Virus record (IMG/VR): IMGVR_UViG_3300044673_000155
Coordinates: 1 to 56,852 of that record
DNA from: a virus
DNA length: 56,852 nucleotides
Direction: 5' to 3' (one strand)
This document shows, piece by piece, positions 12,301 through 18,508 of this stretch. The stretch's first letter is position 1. Each line of letters begins with the position of its first letter. The notes below the pieces were generated by a model. The model was not told the origin of the DNA and ran no database searches. It worked only from the letters and a program-made list of their open reading frames with translations. Made by a program: the position numbers and the translations under genes.

Positions 12301-15064
12301 CGCGAGTAAGTCGTTTCAGTTCATCCGCGCCGTGGAGCTCGGGGAAATAGACTCGCTCCCGAAGATTGAACAGCCGTTCGCCAGGCTGAACAATCTCATA
12401 TTCGATCGGTTGCTGCAGGAGATACAGAAACGTGGCCGGCTCCTGTCGCAAAAGACCAGTGCGCAGAAGATGGAAGACATGGGCCGTGAGTTCGAAATGT
12501 TCTATTTCCCTCGGCTCTGGAAGGACCCAAAGGAGGCGACAAACGTCTTGATGCAGTTGGCGTCAAAGCGGCCGTTCGAGGGGCGCAAGGCGTTTATGAA
12601 GCAACGGACCATCCAGGTGTTCGAAGACGGCATCAGGGCCGGACTGATACCGGCTTATGATAATCCCATGGACTTCATCTATCACAAGGCCGCAGAGATG
12701 GAGCAGTGGATTATGGCCCGGGACTGGATTGACGGCGAAATGCGCGAGGGGCGGATTATCGAAGTCCCGGCCGGTCACCGATCTCCGGAAGGATGGGCAC
12801 AGCTGGATGACCGCATGGGAACGATATGGGGCGGGTCGAATGTCCCCGCGTGGAAGGTACTCCAGGAGATAGCAAAAACCGGGAAGCAAGATCTTTACCT
12901 GGCGGACTTCGCTCGGGAAGCGTTCCCCTCCGGTCTCGCCGTGGCCATGGGCGCCGACGACACCATGAAGCAGGAGGCGAATGACCTCGTATGGCACGGG
13001 CGGGACGGCAAGACGTACAACATCCATGCCATGAAGCGTGGCAGCGGGAAGAGCTATAGCGTGTTAGTCCTGGAGAAGATGCTCGAAGACCAGGAGGATT
13101 TCCAGCGTGTGGCGCCGACCATCTACGCGAAGATTGAGGACATCGCCAACAACAGCGCGAAGCTGCAAAACATGCTCGATACACCGACATTCGAAAACCT
13201 GCAGCAAAAACTGCCGGTCGGGGGGATGATCGTCAAGGCACACCTGTATGCACCGGAGCCGTCGGCTAAGGTATTCAACAACCTCGTATCTCAGGGACTC
13301 AGGGGCAACGATGCGTTCCGCGCCTACCTGGGGGCCGCCAACGTGCTGAACCAGTTCCAGCTGGGACTGTCCCTATTCCATGCCGGCTTCACCTCCGTTG
13401 ACGCTGCAGTGTCCAGTACGGCCCTCGGGGTCATTCAGGCATCACACGGGGACGTGCTGAAAGCAATCAGATCGTTCATGGAGTTCCCTATTGCCCCGGT
13501 CACAAATGCAATCCGCGGGCATCAGATGATAAAGGAGTGGAACACCCCCGGGGCAGTGTCTAACCCGCTGATACCGATCCTGATTGAAGCAGCACAGGCC
13601 GGGGGGGCCCGGGCACAGATGGACCGGTTTTATCACACCGAAATCGCCAAGAAGATGATGCAGGCGTTTCGTTCCGGCAACATAGCCGGCGGGGTTGTGC
13701 GTATACCGTTTGCCACCATGGAGCGGGCCAGCAAGCCTATCCTCGAATGGCTGGTGCCACGGCAGAAAATGGGCATCATCGCGCAGGCGCTCTCTTATGC
13801 CCTGGAGCACAACCCGAACATGACCCATACTGAACTGCAAGAAGTTGCGGCCGAGATTGTAGATTCAGTGGATAACCGCATGGGGCAGCTGATTTACGAC
13901 AACCTCTTTTGGGACAAGGTGGCTAAGGACCTGGGTATGGCATCCGTGCGGTCCTTGGGCTGGAACGTCGGGACTATCCGCGAGCTCGGCGGTGGGATGA
14001 TCGATGTCCCGACAAAGCTCTTGATCGGTGAAAAACTCCCGGTGATCGAAATGGAAGAGGTCTCGCCGGTAATCAAGAAGTACCGGGAGCTCAAGGAGTT
14101 GCCGGAAGACAATTCATTGCACTCACGGCCAGCCGGCCGCAAACGTCGCGTGTCGAACCGGGCCGCGTACATGATCGCCTTGCCGATCATGGCCGGCGTC
14201 ATGGGCGCACTGTTTCAGTACCTGTCAGCCGATGGGTTATTGCCCGGTGAAGACGAGAACAACCGGGGCAAGTTCGGCGGGCCGGCCGAGATACTGAAAG
14301 ACCTGTATTACCCACGCAACGGCACAATAGGCGCCAACGGCCGGATGGCCCGCTCCGCGCTCCCGTCGTACATGAAAGACGTGTTCCACTACTGGAAGGC
14401 ACCGCTGACGACGATCACCAACAAACTGCATCCGGCGTTGTCTATCGTCGCGGAGATGATCAAGAACAAAGACTTCTACGGAACAGAGCTCAGACACGAA
14501 GACGACCCCATAGTCAAGCAGGCCGGCCAGGTCCTCGCCCACGTCGGCAAATCGTTCGAGCCCTTTGCTGTTCGCGGGTACCGGCAGAACTCCGAGCAGG
14601 GCGCAAGTATGACGCAGAAGCTCATGCCGTTCATAGGGATCACCCCGGCGCCTTCCGACGTGAACAAGACAGCAGCGGAAAAACTCGCTGACGAGATGAT
14701 CCGTGACCGCATGCCGCAAGGTGCCAGGACTCAAGATCAGTTCGACAGGTCGAAGGAGAAACAGAAGGTGGAGCGGGCGCTACGGGCAAAGGATCCGGCA
14801 GCATCGGATATGATCATGGACGTTCGCGCCCGGGGGCTGTTCAACGACCGGCAGTTGAAAGATATGCGGCAAGAGGCCGAGCGGCCGAACCTCTATAACA
14901 AGATGAAGCACCTTGACTGGCTCTCTGCCCTCAAGGTCTACGAGGTGGCCACACCTGAAGAACGCGACACCGTCAATAAGCTGATGCGGGATAAGGAGTT
15001 GAACTTCAAACAGGCAAACCCGATACGGTGGCGCGAAATCAAGGCAGCGCAGCAATCGAAATAA
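308..15064 (+). CDS. Giant polyvalent protein: ART-like, N6-adenine methyltransferase, SF2 helicase, virion-type C-terminus (DarB-like)
   Basis: A 4918-residue single frame; ATG 308 is preceded by GGAG at 295-298. Visible parts: (a) residues about 978-1087, an ADP-ribosyltransferase-like domain starting with YHGS at 981-984; (b) an N6-adenine methyltransferase with LEPSVGTGNF at 2035-2044 and catalytic NPPF at 2099-2102; (c) an SF2 helicase with GAGKT ending near 2822, VDEAH at 2985, TGTPISN at 3037 and a helicase C motif EQREGRIVRQG near 3380; (d) a helical C-terminal region (about 3950-4918) with one hydrophobic segment near 4620, resembling domains of large phage polyvalent proteins. Low-complexity linkers separate the parts. 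Proteins of this type (P1 DarB and relatives) are packaged and injected to modify or protect phage DNA against host restriction; that role here is inferred. It is the last gene before a terminator. Confidence 0.9.
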   Translation: MPLDIIKARQAGYSDDEIADYLNKEREVSDLAATYKRQRSLETEPRIDFATAGRVQRPAAEGLTDGVNMYPAGITADPLGQDMQNQALAPRIPRPTPVVESEQQSPDLVAAFNLSGISDRQRATSGYLEESPVVPTAGNNDVGWIAPGSPRKGLTYDASIATPRGREEAQFIRQEYGNKPILTAATQAAETVSLLSFPVASAFDNITGNDAQKERIAGNIEDLQGFKREQAPSEKVGPVGKFIRTGEELATGIAAMGPAAGITFPAQAFTGTALDSLDQGIDPTVASARGILSAAATTAMMAVPLAGKSVVQGISRGVAFNPALGIAERTADKAILEGAGYDQAASEVNPFGAGEISHDALMGVLFSLHQNVGKSNRTIPTERGDVAVKKPWTTGDAVEDFIPFGDIAKSSWSMKDINSFFAEELKPVKEGLKERGWSAREINDYILNKFKSASADAKAKYDAWRAEQKHDTPTIETANTEPPAETAQTAAPEPEPKPAPSGEAAAVPITSQHVGETVTDGNRTGILSAAKGKKATVFWHDTGLPGAVSISKLQLSPNQTEVKSNGEPDANMPGVQDAGSAVDNGRMEVPALQGETERKGDESQPQPAATVEGTVAGPKAIGLLDAIPDARAPEKSTPTAGMYSDFAKKRTQFNPASQGLSTTEDATNEVPKMREEARQKEQVPPVRGADVKQPWEMDDVAWFKHAEGGKLHQATGKSIPGEDQVKNPVVIGRMNGYPEQDIAHFYAAREGAFNGLGGNDLMDAVERAYEAYKRDALEANKNTPGKVSKTDKWEEAQKEVNSIYPTIKELKKPESNHIVMDIQTMHGGQSGKKIAAPYDGTEKDALRVAKALKLYASEEFNASMRESAVFATGANAEPVYAFTQGEGVTEIHKMAQPDNAQAEQIETTLKPEKQEFVRSKITELGDRESALQFITEKYGKGSELAKFAMRVTDQLYPETEKPVQRKDGEPKGANATELTVYHGSYSKTPMIPDSNGNIYYSTSKKTARLYGKVSESTISVNNPMVVDAGGKLKGEWGNYDEVIDEARSNGNDAVIVKNVIDVPSDIEEGYYRDRLYKFKSDIVIPIKTTKDSVKPQEVPAQEKEQASTISNPAKKIHPVIQEMINRGSAKADKVTVFNKHQKDMAGVMQNFVRPEAGNERNPTVNKTELPITPVKRDEKAAAKTDNPPREAFTVTTDSGELRIFPGDKYRIEFHRGTAAGTDNIPEQSLDDIAKKYAEALGSGTVNTLHKDFAVAIVNKDAAALRYLANGLNDVGKRVFSEVTGVPLPRQQSKTWDTLMEWGGIDPQQQALQDEHRQAGRAWTRAAKDLEALKNGAEAVKHIDSLIEQGFNHYHEVKTGKAKISAYLSKADDLSHGHLLNPKGQPEAFKAYAKAAAKYRAAEASLGETPQPKPEAEKSEPETHEGIAIGHEWDSPYGRQRFARVDNDGPTPMYVVETVDKPGEIRNYRHIAETVKRDEYALTPEYQTEQEQRKETARKNQEAAEQKAAADAKTDSEIAKFTEGMSTLAAGKARAALLKRFSFDGKEMSRKEMIEQRIAKGYRVTGEEGSRRFETADGSGLDEKTIGKTAMEYAEYLSNETEESLLSEPAKETEVVDSLPAPVQSEPQAEKSLIEQEADSLDAAGIADLIHSTMEEEALQEPSKTKETKPATKRAVKMGETTAKKRTAAAGAKKKRSEGKPISLVADAAREAGEGFAESFKGLAAAFGVDESKLVTFPPHLDPDAYEKARPHFQSAWEHYKTSGKSLKEFIQYLVRTLGQYIKNFADYLGYFIGEMKGTENFEKDMAERDTIKKKAEGTAHDDTRTAGEQSEEALARVPTGNDQGTGRGRDVRAERSGSGENDHAGNRGPENEGVSRPRSGRGRAPVVHPEKAGSQPLTSEQAASAPANVPAVNFVITPDLGLGKGGEVAKFNDNIAAINILKTLGRENRRATPEEQKALAKYVGWGGLANAFRGEDGKHKPDWRDRGEQLESLLTPAELKAARRSTRNAHYTSESIVRGMWGAVQRMGFKNGIVLEPSVGTGNFVGMTPEGVNPRFVGVEYDSLTARIATALYPQSAVLHSGFQKLAIPDGAFDLAIGNPPFGSESLSFQYKPELKGLSIHNQFFIASMDALKPGGVQAMVVSRYLMDAQDSTARLELAQRAKLLGAVRLPDTAFKENARTEVVTDIIFLQKLTPEEQRSMKDAVQALRSRPEKNADDERARLDLAAQVPEWVNTIKLADPLGGEDMVVNRYFAENRHMVVGVLERSGSMRGSSDITVRFAGKDFDAQLNEALQRLPRDIIKNETPLEAIEKRHTDLVGSLQIGLEGLEHGSIVFNRNGQIEEVIERETPEGGYEFLRRPLNPDASWSDRLIMGADGKWFTVDDQLDAEGNKVKLVDASGKETKRNAKVRNTFESEADIPATMRLGQSRYERLVSLIGIRDLLKRQIILETEDSPAADMDSNREKLNKAYDDFVSKHGLLNSPKNEGLISDMPDGALIVALENNYKPTISKERAKKLGELPREESADKAPILSKRVVIPYEPPSKAASPADALIVTMAESGQVDLDRLAALLGTDHDGVIKLLHNDMTEPLIFFDPELKSWQTRDQYLSGQVKRKLLAAQETGVEKNIAALEAVQPEPWTADKVTAIISGTWIPVDVYESFIEHLTGERGKVVFSAITNSFSADVPNTAKAADYKTAHTDLPYLLNQMLNSMSIKATTKDADGNTIFLADETALANMNVKRIHEEFSDWVFADGDRRRRLVDIFNEKFNVRVQRQYDGSHLFLPGKVPDIIISMRRHQKNAIWRGIQERFTLYDHAVGAGKTFTAIARAMERRRMGLSRKPMIVVPNHMVEQFASDVYRLYPGAKMLAAGKKDFDTQNRRRLFAKIATGDWDIVIVPHSSFKFISISPEAEERYLEKEIQLAKDAIAEAEEQAAEDGHTGWRKPFNVKQAEALAEKLETRMAGLKAKKHDRLLTFEQLGVDDLTVDEAHEFKNLFYSSRMSGVRGMGDRSGSEKAYDLYQKVRVLRDSPTGSVTFMTGTPISNSAVEMYTMMRYLAADELKEQGLEHFDAWRAQYVDASTAWEPTESGRLKEVTRLGRSWSNMRSLMDLYYSFTDAVSIEDIQRWYEEDNNGQHFPIPKVKGGTRTKVIVQPTQAQKDLLQGILDGFDGLDSIENPNERNAARLRLMDRARKVSLDARAVDPSLDTKEVGGKLQVVSEQAKRIYDQWNEDKGTQLIFLDRSVPKSKGDDKILKQYDGLITKRDDAMRRGDEAAYMAVVEDLEKYDANEMEELRRAQTGGWNAYQQIKDNLVAMGIPAKEIRFVQEATTDVQKQALFDAVRGGEIRILIGSTPRMGAGTNVQDRLVALHHVDVTWKPSDIEQREGRIVRQGNKLLEKYGEDFEVEILPYATELTVDAKMWSLNSTKLKTINGIRKYSGEFNMDFEDEESVSMSEIAALASGNPLMLERVKLDSEINQLEMLRRGWNRQAMALNDRIDEAQNIIADYPEKIEQAKHDAEAISQALDQVITSSAGKAITVEGTKYNTRIDAAKAISAEVERQQDGNEKARYSVNVDGEQLTSKMAIEDALEHAYGDVEPFSMTIGKVETAQRKVAAKELATIANDIVAKMDRDAAKTMARRVGSWLGMQLEVDVANSWGDLVAEVSLVNGDKKTVLTERGKRILRKEAKSEGAFSPQYFRALLNDAERSLSQLASGGSARYYENRLAAAEKDMPQLQEQAATKKEFPKQQELEDKRARLEEVITLLSDKQQAPEEEGVAEDTTRSAQASSSVTLDMLGLQQAYERLANSSTARDGAEALRQAGAHFYAKGNQTWREWRAAMKEFLGKLFKKFAGMLEKLYRELKADAKWWGQIAKEEIDNLSADMNDIYGKDLKQAYLKGKGLYQRSPLNNERGSFSIKKATGAEDDIIPAMKAAGVSLVKSWDSVLRVFAPASRAPVARRTALNLRELGSKKARRLDQIAAAIEPAREYFDRHGGKITDPASKSFQFIRAVELGEIDSLPKIEQPFARLNNLIFDRLLQEIQKRGRLLSQKTSAQKMEDMGREFEMFYFPRLWKDPKEATNVLMQLASKRPFEGRKAFMKQRTIQVFEDGIRAGLIPAYDNPMDFIYHKAAEMEQWIMARDWIDGEMREGRIIEVPAGHRSPEGWAQLDDRMGTIWGGSNVPAWKVLQEIAKTGKQDLYLADFAREAFPSGLAVAMGADDTMKQEANDLVWHGRDGKTYNIHAMKRGSGKSYSVLVLEKMLEDQEDFQRVAPTIYAKIEDIANNSAKLQNMLDTPTFENLQQKLPVGGMIVKAHLYAPEPSAKVFNNLVSQGLRGNDAFRAYLGAANVLNQFQLGLSLFHAGFTSVDAAVSSTALGVIQASHGDVLKAIRSFMEFPIAPVTNAIRGHQMIKEWNTPGAVSNPLIPILIEAAQAGGARAQMDRFYHTEIAKKMMQAFRSGNIAGGVVRIPFATMERASKPILEWLVPRQKMGIIAQALSYALEHNPNMTHTELQEVAAEIVDSVDNRMGQLIYDNLFWDKVAKDLGMASVRSLGWNVGTIRELGGGMIDVPTKLLIGEKLPVIEMEEVSPVIKKYRELKELPEDNSLHSRPAGRKRRVSNRAAYMIALPIMAGVMGALFQYLSADGLLPGEDENNRGKFGGPAEILKDLYYPRNGTIGANGRMARSALPSYMKDVFHYWKAPLTTITNKLHPALSIVAEMIKNKDFYGTELRHEDDPIVKQAGQVLAHVGKSFEPFAVRGYRQNSEQGASMTQKLMPFIGITPAPSDVNKTAAEKLADEMIRDRMPQGARTQDQFDRSKEKQKVERALRAKDPAASDMIMDVRARGLFNDRQLKDMRQEAERPNLYNKMKHLDWLSALKVYEVATPEERDTVNKLMRDKELNFKQANPIRWREIKAAQQSK
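2001..2141 (+). CDS. Nested zinc-ribbon protein, 46 aa, overprinted in the giant gene
   Basis: ATG 2001 is preceded by GGAGG at 1987-1991, and the frame ends at TAG 2139-2141. It lies in a different frame from the surrounding giant ORF. The product has two CxxC knuckles (CPVC and CPHC) about 15 residues apart, the pattern of a zinc ribbon, followed by a short polar tail. The giant protein's reading of the same DNA is a low-complexity linker rich in G, E, P and A, so selection may act mainly on the nested frame. No specific family is recognised and translation is not proven. Confidence 0.6.
   Translation: MENPMPTCPVCKTPGVRWTMGGWKCPHCKVRLSEKEMNLNPSQPQQ
2310..2381 (+). CDS. Nested zinc-ribbon microprotein, 23 aa
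   Basis: ATG 2310 follows GGAGG (2296-2300) at a spacing of 9 and ends at TAA 2379-2381. It uses the same overprinted frame as the gene at 2001. Nearly the whole product is two CxxC knuckles (CPKC and CHQC), so it could fold only as a minimal zinc ribbon. The giant protein's reading of this DNA is an unstructured linker. It may be a remnant of a longer zinc-ribbon gene or a true microprotein. Confidence 0.45.
   Translation: MKCPKCGKKQGRRNKCHQCGEPM
5766..5999 (+). CDS. Nested small helical protein, 77 aa, overprinted in the giant gene
   Basis: ATG 5766 is seven bases after GGAGGGG (5752-5758) and the frame ends at TAA 5997-5999, in the same alternative frame as the nested ORFs at 2001 and 2310. 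The product looks like a genuine globular helical protein: LEQLANKAKKHWREFLPEM, then an alanine/methionine-rich helix and a hydrophobic segment ALPLFILKKPE. The giant ORF reads this stretch as a Gly/Arg/Ser-rich disordered linker just before its methyltransferase domain. I recall similar small phage proteins but cannot name a family or function. Confidence 0.65.
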   Translation: MMTLEQLANKAKKHWREFLPEMTKELEEEGTFEQNALAAAKMTMREIEVLKMKGYQDHEAEEAALPLFILKKPEVSL

Positions 15065-15065
15065 C

Positions 15066-15095
15066 TTGCGTCGATAGCGAATTTTAACGTAATAT
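15066..15095 (+). promoter_or_regulatory. Possible sigma70-type promoter before the tail-fibre genes
   Basis: TTGCGT (15066-15071) and TAATAT (15090-15095) are 18 bases apart, directly after the giant gene stops. The -35 is weak. A strong terminator hairpin follows about 50 bases later, so if this promoter is real its transcript would have to pass that terminator. Confidence 0.3.
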
Positions 15096-15144
15096 CCGCA
15101 GCATCAGATAACGGTACCGTCGGCCCCCTTAAGGGGTACCCTAC

Positions 15145-15191
15145 GCCCGCAATATCCGCCTGACTCTTAGGTGTATATTGCGGGCTTTTTT
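15145..15191 (+). terminator. Rho-independent terminator after the giant gene
   Basis: GCCCGCAATAT (15145-15155) pairs perfectly with ATATTGCGGGC (15175-15185) and is followed by six T. It ends the transcript of the giant gene. The next gene's ribosome binding site (TTTTCAGGAG) starts immediately after the T tract, an arrangement repeated at 39635 and 55465. Confidence 0.9.
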
Positions 15192-15209
15192 GTTTTCAGG
15201 AGTATCGCA

Positions 15210-15557
15210 ATGGCACTGCAACAGGATTTGACACTTGAACAGGGCGCAACCTGGGACGATACGCAGTTCCCCCCTTTGGTAATCAAGAACCCCGACGGTA
15301 CCCTCTACGACCTGACCGGCTACACCGGGCGCTCGATGATCCGCAAGAAGTACAGCGATGCGGCCCCTGTTGTTACCCTTGCTGTTACTATCGATATTCC
15401 TACAGCGACCATCCGGCGGGCATACAGCGCCACACTTTCGAAGTCCGTACCTGCTGGTAGTTACGTTCACGACCTGGAAATATTCACGGCTGACGACGCC
15501 ATAGTACGCCGTGTGGTGCAGGGCACCATTACCGTTACTGCCGAGGCGACGAAGTGA
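15210..15557 (+). CDS. Phage tail-associated protein with EQGATW motif, 115 aa
   Basis: ATG 15210 has CAGGAG nine bases upstream; an in-frame ATG at 15171 lies inside the terminator and is rejected. The N-terminus (LTLEQGATWDD) and the alternating beta-type pattern resemble small proteins often encoded beside phage tail fibres, thought to be beta-sandwich adhesin or baseplate accessories. It is the first gene of a tightly overlapped set (15210-17545). The stop overlaps the GTG start of the next gene. The exact role is unknown. Confidence 0.7.
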   Translation: MALQQDLTLEQGATWDDTQFPPLVIKNPDGTLYDLTGYTGRSMIRKKYSDAAPVVTLAVTIDIPTATIRRAYSATLSKSVPAGSYVHDLEIFTADDAIVRRVVQGTITVTAEATK

Positions 15558-15733
15558 ATGTAGACGTGACCATCGGGGTGCTGGCGTCCCAAGCGGTAAC
15601 ATGCGGACCATTGGCGGCTGTAGCTGTTGCGCTTCCCGGCGGGCTCCCTGTTGTCACGGTTGCGGCATGGATCACCGACGCCATGGAGATATGGGTTACT
15701 GACGACGGTATCATGTGGGCGGGTACGGAATAA
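15554..15733 (+). CDS. Small hydrophobic protein in tail-fibre operon, 59 aa
   Basis: GTG 15554 overlaps the previous stop (GTGA) and the gene ends at TAA 15731-15733, which overlaps the ATG of the following gene. The product is rich in Val, Ala and Gly, with one Cys and a WVTDDGIMWAG ending. The overlaps on both sides suggest translational coupling. The hydrophobic stretch could be a membrane segment or a beta-rich structural domain. No family recognised. Confidence 0.6.
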   Translation: MNVDVTIGVLASQAVTCGPLAAVAVALPGGLPVVTVAAWITDAMEIWVTDDGIMWAGTE

Positions 15734-16035
15734 TGGCCGAGAATGTCAACCCAAAAAACTTCACCGACGCGGCAGAGATTGGCGGCTCCGAGATAGTCCC
15801 GGTTCATCAACCGGATGGCTGGCGCAAGACTACGCTGACTGCAATCAGGACATGGCTCGCACTGTCGTTTGCTGCAGTTGGCGACGGAGCAAACGCCGTG
15901 GCCGCTCACCTGATGGAACTGGACCCGCACACGCAGTATGCGCTGAAAACAGAGGTGCCGGGCTTTCCACCTAATGATGGCAATATCTACGTAATGAGGA
16001 ATGGGGCATGGGAAATTTTAAACATATCCTTATAG
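15733..16035 (+). CDS. Tail-fibre-like protein with LDPHTQY motif, 100 aa
   Basis: ATG 15733 overlaps the upstream stop (TAATG). The protein contains HLMELDPHTQYA (about residues 59-70), a motif common in the shafts of phage tail fibres, and ends in a region reading GNIYVMRNGAWEIL. It overlaps the start of the following larger fibre gene by 28 bases in another frame. It is probably a short fibre component or adaptor to the 450-residue protein that follows. Confidence 0.65.
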   Translation: MAENVNPKNFTDAAEIGGSEIVPVHQPDGWRKTTLTAIRTWLALSFAAVGDGANAVAAHLMELDPHTQYALKTEVPGFPPNDGNIYVMRNGAWEILNISL

Positions 16036-17360
16036 CATCGGCGGTGGCCGGTGTGCTGATTGCCAACGTGTCCTTGACCTCTCTAGTGCGGGCGGCGACG
16101 GTTATCGGTCAGCCGAAGTTCACGGCTAATAGCACATACACGGCGGACATTGATCGGAGATTTAAGAAATACACCTCAACCAAGCGGCTGACCACCCCGT
16201 TTGAGCGCCTTGATTTGACCGGCACATTACCGATCGTCGACGACTGGGCATCATCCGCGATATACGGCAAAAACGGCATCATATTCCCTGCCGGCACAGC
16301 AACCACCATAGGGCTGACCGATGTTGCCGCGATAGCTCCATCACCGTTCATCATCAACGGCCAGAACATTGCGGCACCTGGCTATACGGATGCAGGGCCG
16401 GTCAGGGTGCAGGGGGGTGGCTATTTCGGCCTGGCAAATCAGGGAGGGCGTGGCGGGGATGTGATAATAACCGGTGGGCCAGTCAGCCCGCCGACCGGGA
16501 ACATCCCCGGCAACGTTGTTCTTGCTCCTACGTTTGGCAATGTCGGCATAGGGACAGGGCCAGCCGCCCCGAATGAGAAACTGGAAGTGGTGGGCACCGT
16601 CAAAGCCACCGCGTTCTCCGGTTCCGGTGCTGGCTTGACCGGAGTCCTTGACGTCTGCGGGGCAACCGGCATCGGCACGCCGATTTATGACGGCGCTCGC
16701 GGTCCTGCCGGCCCTGCCGTCTTTTGCAACATCTCCGGCGGGGTGCGCTCAGTCACCTATGACTCTGCTGGTCTTAACCCCTCGGCCATGTCCGCCTTCG
16801 CTGTCCACCTGTTCGAGGGTTCTGCCGCCATTACTCCCCAGTACTGGAGCTGGTACACCGGGGGTGCTTCGAACCGCATCTACGGGACTGGCCTTTCCAG
16901 CACGTTTACCCCCTCCGTTAAGCCAGTTTTCTCCCTGGCGTCATCCAACAACTACGTTGCCGTGCAGGTACGGTACTCGACTGCCAACGGCGGTAACCGG
17001 TACTGCGTTGCCGGTGTTCCTATTGCGGTGACGAGGATAGGCGCCCAAGGACCGCAGGGCGCTCAGGGGGCCACCGATTTTACAGCAGTTCAGAATGCTC
17101 TCGGGACCGCCAACGACGGCACCATTACTCTGCTGTCGGCCACGGCCACGGAACACACCCGTTTCCAAATTAAAAAGGCTGGCAGCTACGTTGTGTTCGG
17201 AGTTACCGACCGAGGGCTGGTCACGGTCCTGCATCCTACGACCGGCTACCGGCTATTGACATTCGATCCGACCGGATCGGTCCTTACCGTTAAGAGTTCG
17301 AGCAACCGGACCATTTTTGACGTTAGAAGCAGTGCCGGTGGCGGGTTGGTGACGTTTTGA
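16008..17360 (+). CDS. Putative tail fibre / adhesin, 450 aa
   Basis: ATG 16008 begins a protein with a hydrophobic N-terminal segment (residues 5-30) ending in VRAA, which looks like a signal peptide or membrane anchor; that is odd for a virion fibre. The middle has the fibre/cell-surface repeat VGIGTGPAAPNEKLEVVGTV with SGSGAGLTGV. A short collagen-like stretch GAQGPQGAQG follows at about 345, and a beta-rich C-terminus closes the protein. These suggest a trimeric host-binding fibre. The N-terminal hydrophobic segment could instead come from a host gene or mark an exported protein. The stop overlaps the next TTG. Confidence 0.65.
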   Translation: MGNFKHILIASAVAGVLIANVSLTSLVRAATVIGQPKFTANSTYTADIDRRFKKYTSTKRLTTPFERLDLTGTLPIVDDWASSAIYGKNGIIFPAGTATTIGLTDVAAIAPSPFIINGQNIAAPGYTDAGPVRVQGGGYFGLANQGGRGGDVIITGGPVSPPTGNIPGNVVLAPTFGNVGIGTGPAAPNEKLEVVGTVKATAFSGSGAGLTGVLDVCGATGIGTPIYDGARGPAGPAVFCNISGGVRSVTYDSAGLNPSAMSAFAVHLFEGSAAITPQYWSWYTGGASNRIYGTGLSSTFTPSVKPVFSLASSNNYVAVQVRYSTANGGNRYCVAGVPIAVTRIGAQGPQGAQGATDFTAVQNALGTANDGTITLLSATATEHTRFQIKKAGSYVVFGVTDRGLVTVLHPTTGYRLLTFDPTGSVLTVKSSSNRTIFDVRSSAGGGLVTF

Positions 17361-17545
17361 GCGTCCCGGCCCGGATCATCATGGCAGTTGCCGGTGCAAT
17401 CTTTTCAGTCATCATGGGCGTGTGTTCTGGCCCGACCGAGGCCGAATGTCGCCCCGCATACTGCCCACGGCCGCCGTACATGATCGATACGCAGACGTGT
17501 AGCAGGGTACCGACGCTGGCCGCCCCGTATTGTCCAACCCCCTGA
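17357..17545 (+). CDS. Small Cys-rich exported or membrane protein, 62 aa
   Basis: The TTG at 17357 overlaps the previous stop (TTGA); an in-frame ATG at 17381 is an alternative. A hydrophobic segment (AVAGAIFSVIMG) precedes a Cys/Pro-rich tail with five cysteines. This fits a small exported protein, possibly a lysis accessory or a tail-tip peptide, but no perfect lipobox is present and no family is recognised. Confidence 0.5.
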   Translation: MSVPARIIMAVAGAIFSVIMGVCSGPTEAECRPAYCPRPPYMIDTQTCSRVPTLAAPYCPTP

Positions 17546-17557
17546 CAGGAGTAACGC

Positions 17558-18130
17558 ATGGGATACCAAGTCTACACAGTTCCCCAGGTAACGCCCCGGC
17601 AGATAGAGCGACCCGGCATCCTCGGCCCGGACATCATCGATAACCCGGAACAGGTAACGCTGCCGATCGGCGCCACGGTCATCTACCAGCCCGAGACGTT
17701 CGACCGCTTTGCCGACGATCCGGCACAGCGCCTGCTGCTCCTGGTCACGCCTGACGGCACGGCTACCGGCCCTGACATTTTCGCCGCTTTCCCCGGCATC
17801 AAAGCGCTCAAGCGGCAGGAGATTGACCGGGAGTGCGACAAGTGGCTCGATTACGTCACAGGCGACTACTCCGAAAAGGAAAAGCTGACCTTCAACACCC
17901 AGCAGCGGCAGGCGGAAGAATGGCTCCTGGACAACAACGCTCCCTGCCTCACCGTCCGGAACATGGCTGCCGACCGGGGGATAACGGTTGCCGAGATGGT
18001 TGCAAAGATCATGGAGAACGTGCCGCCGTTCGAGCGTGGCATCGGCATGATACTTGGCAAGAAACAGCGGCTGGTTGACCAGATCAACGCCACGACAGAC
18101 TACGATATTTTGCAAACTATACGGTGGTAA
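17558..18130 (+). CDS. Putative tail-fibre assembly/accessory protein, 190 aa
   Basis: ATG 17558 has CAGGAG upstream. The protein has no membrane segment; its C-terminal part is helical (KQRLVDQINATTDYDILQTI), a pattern I associate with DUF4376-like proteins found beside fibre genes. Position directly downstream of the fibre genes supports a fibre-assembly or chaperone role. This is inference from context and general pattern. Confidence 0.5.
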   Translation: MGYQVYTVPQVTPRQIERPGILGPDIIDNPEQVTLPIGATVIYQPETFDRFADDPAQRLLLLVTPDGTATGPDIFAAFPGIKALKRQEIDRECDKWLDYVTGDYSEKEKLTFNTQQRQAEEWLLDNNAPCLTVRNMAADRGITVAEMVAKIMENVPPFERGIGMILGKKQRLVDQINATTDYDILQTIRW

Positions 18131-18141
18131 TAGGAGACGGC

Positions 18142-18492
18142 ATGAAACGAATTGGGCTGCTTGTGGCGGTGATGATGAGCGTGTGGGCATGGGCCGCCTG
18201 GGCTGGCGATAAAGTCCCGGCCAACGACCTTCCTGACGATTTCTTCTGGAAAGTCATAGGCGGGGCCTGCGTTGTGGTGGTTGCCGTTGTCGGGTACCAA
18301 ACACGCCAGCGGGACGACCTGCTGGATAAGGTGGCCGGTATTGTCTACGGCAACGAAAATTCACCAGGCATGTTGACACGGATGACCCTCATTGAGGACC
18401 GTATTGACCGGTGTCCAGAATGTTCCGGCAACGCCGCCCACCAGCGACAGGGCGACGTAGTGCCGCACTATCACCGCAGAAACGGCGAGTGA
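18142..18492 (+). CDS. Membrane protein with signal peptide and one TM segment (lysis region), 116 aa
   Basis: ATG 18142 follows AGGAG at 18132. Residues 1-21 are a typical signal peptide ending in AWA, and residues about 39-53 (IGGACVVVVAVVGYQ) form a transmembrane helix. A polar, partly charged C-terminal tail follows with Cys, His and Arg. It lies directly before the endolysin, so a holin, antiholin or inner-membrane spanin role is plausible but undecided. Confidence 0.6.
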   Translation: MKRIGLLVAVMMSVWAWAAWAGDKVPANDLPDDFFWKVIGGACVVVVAVVGYQTRQRDDLLDKVAGIVYGNENSPGMLTRMTLIEDRIDRCPECSGNAAHQRQGDVVPHYHRRNGE

Positions 18493-18508
18493 ATAAAGGA
18501 GACAAACG

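Noticed and set aside
11597-12451. Minus-strand ORF of 284 codons inside the giant gene
   Set aside because: Composition (Cys, Leu, Arg) and lack of a start signal mark it as a shadow.
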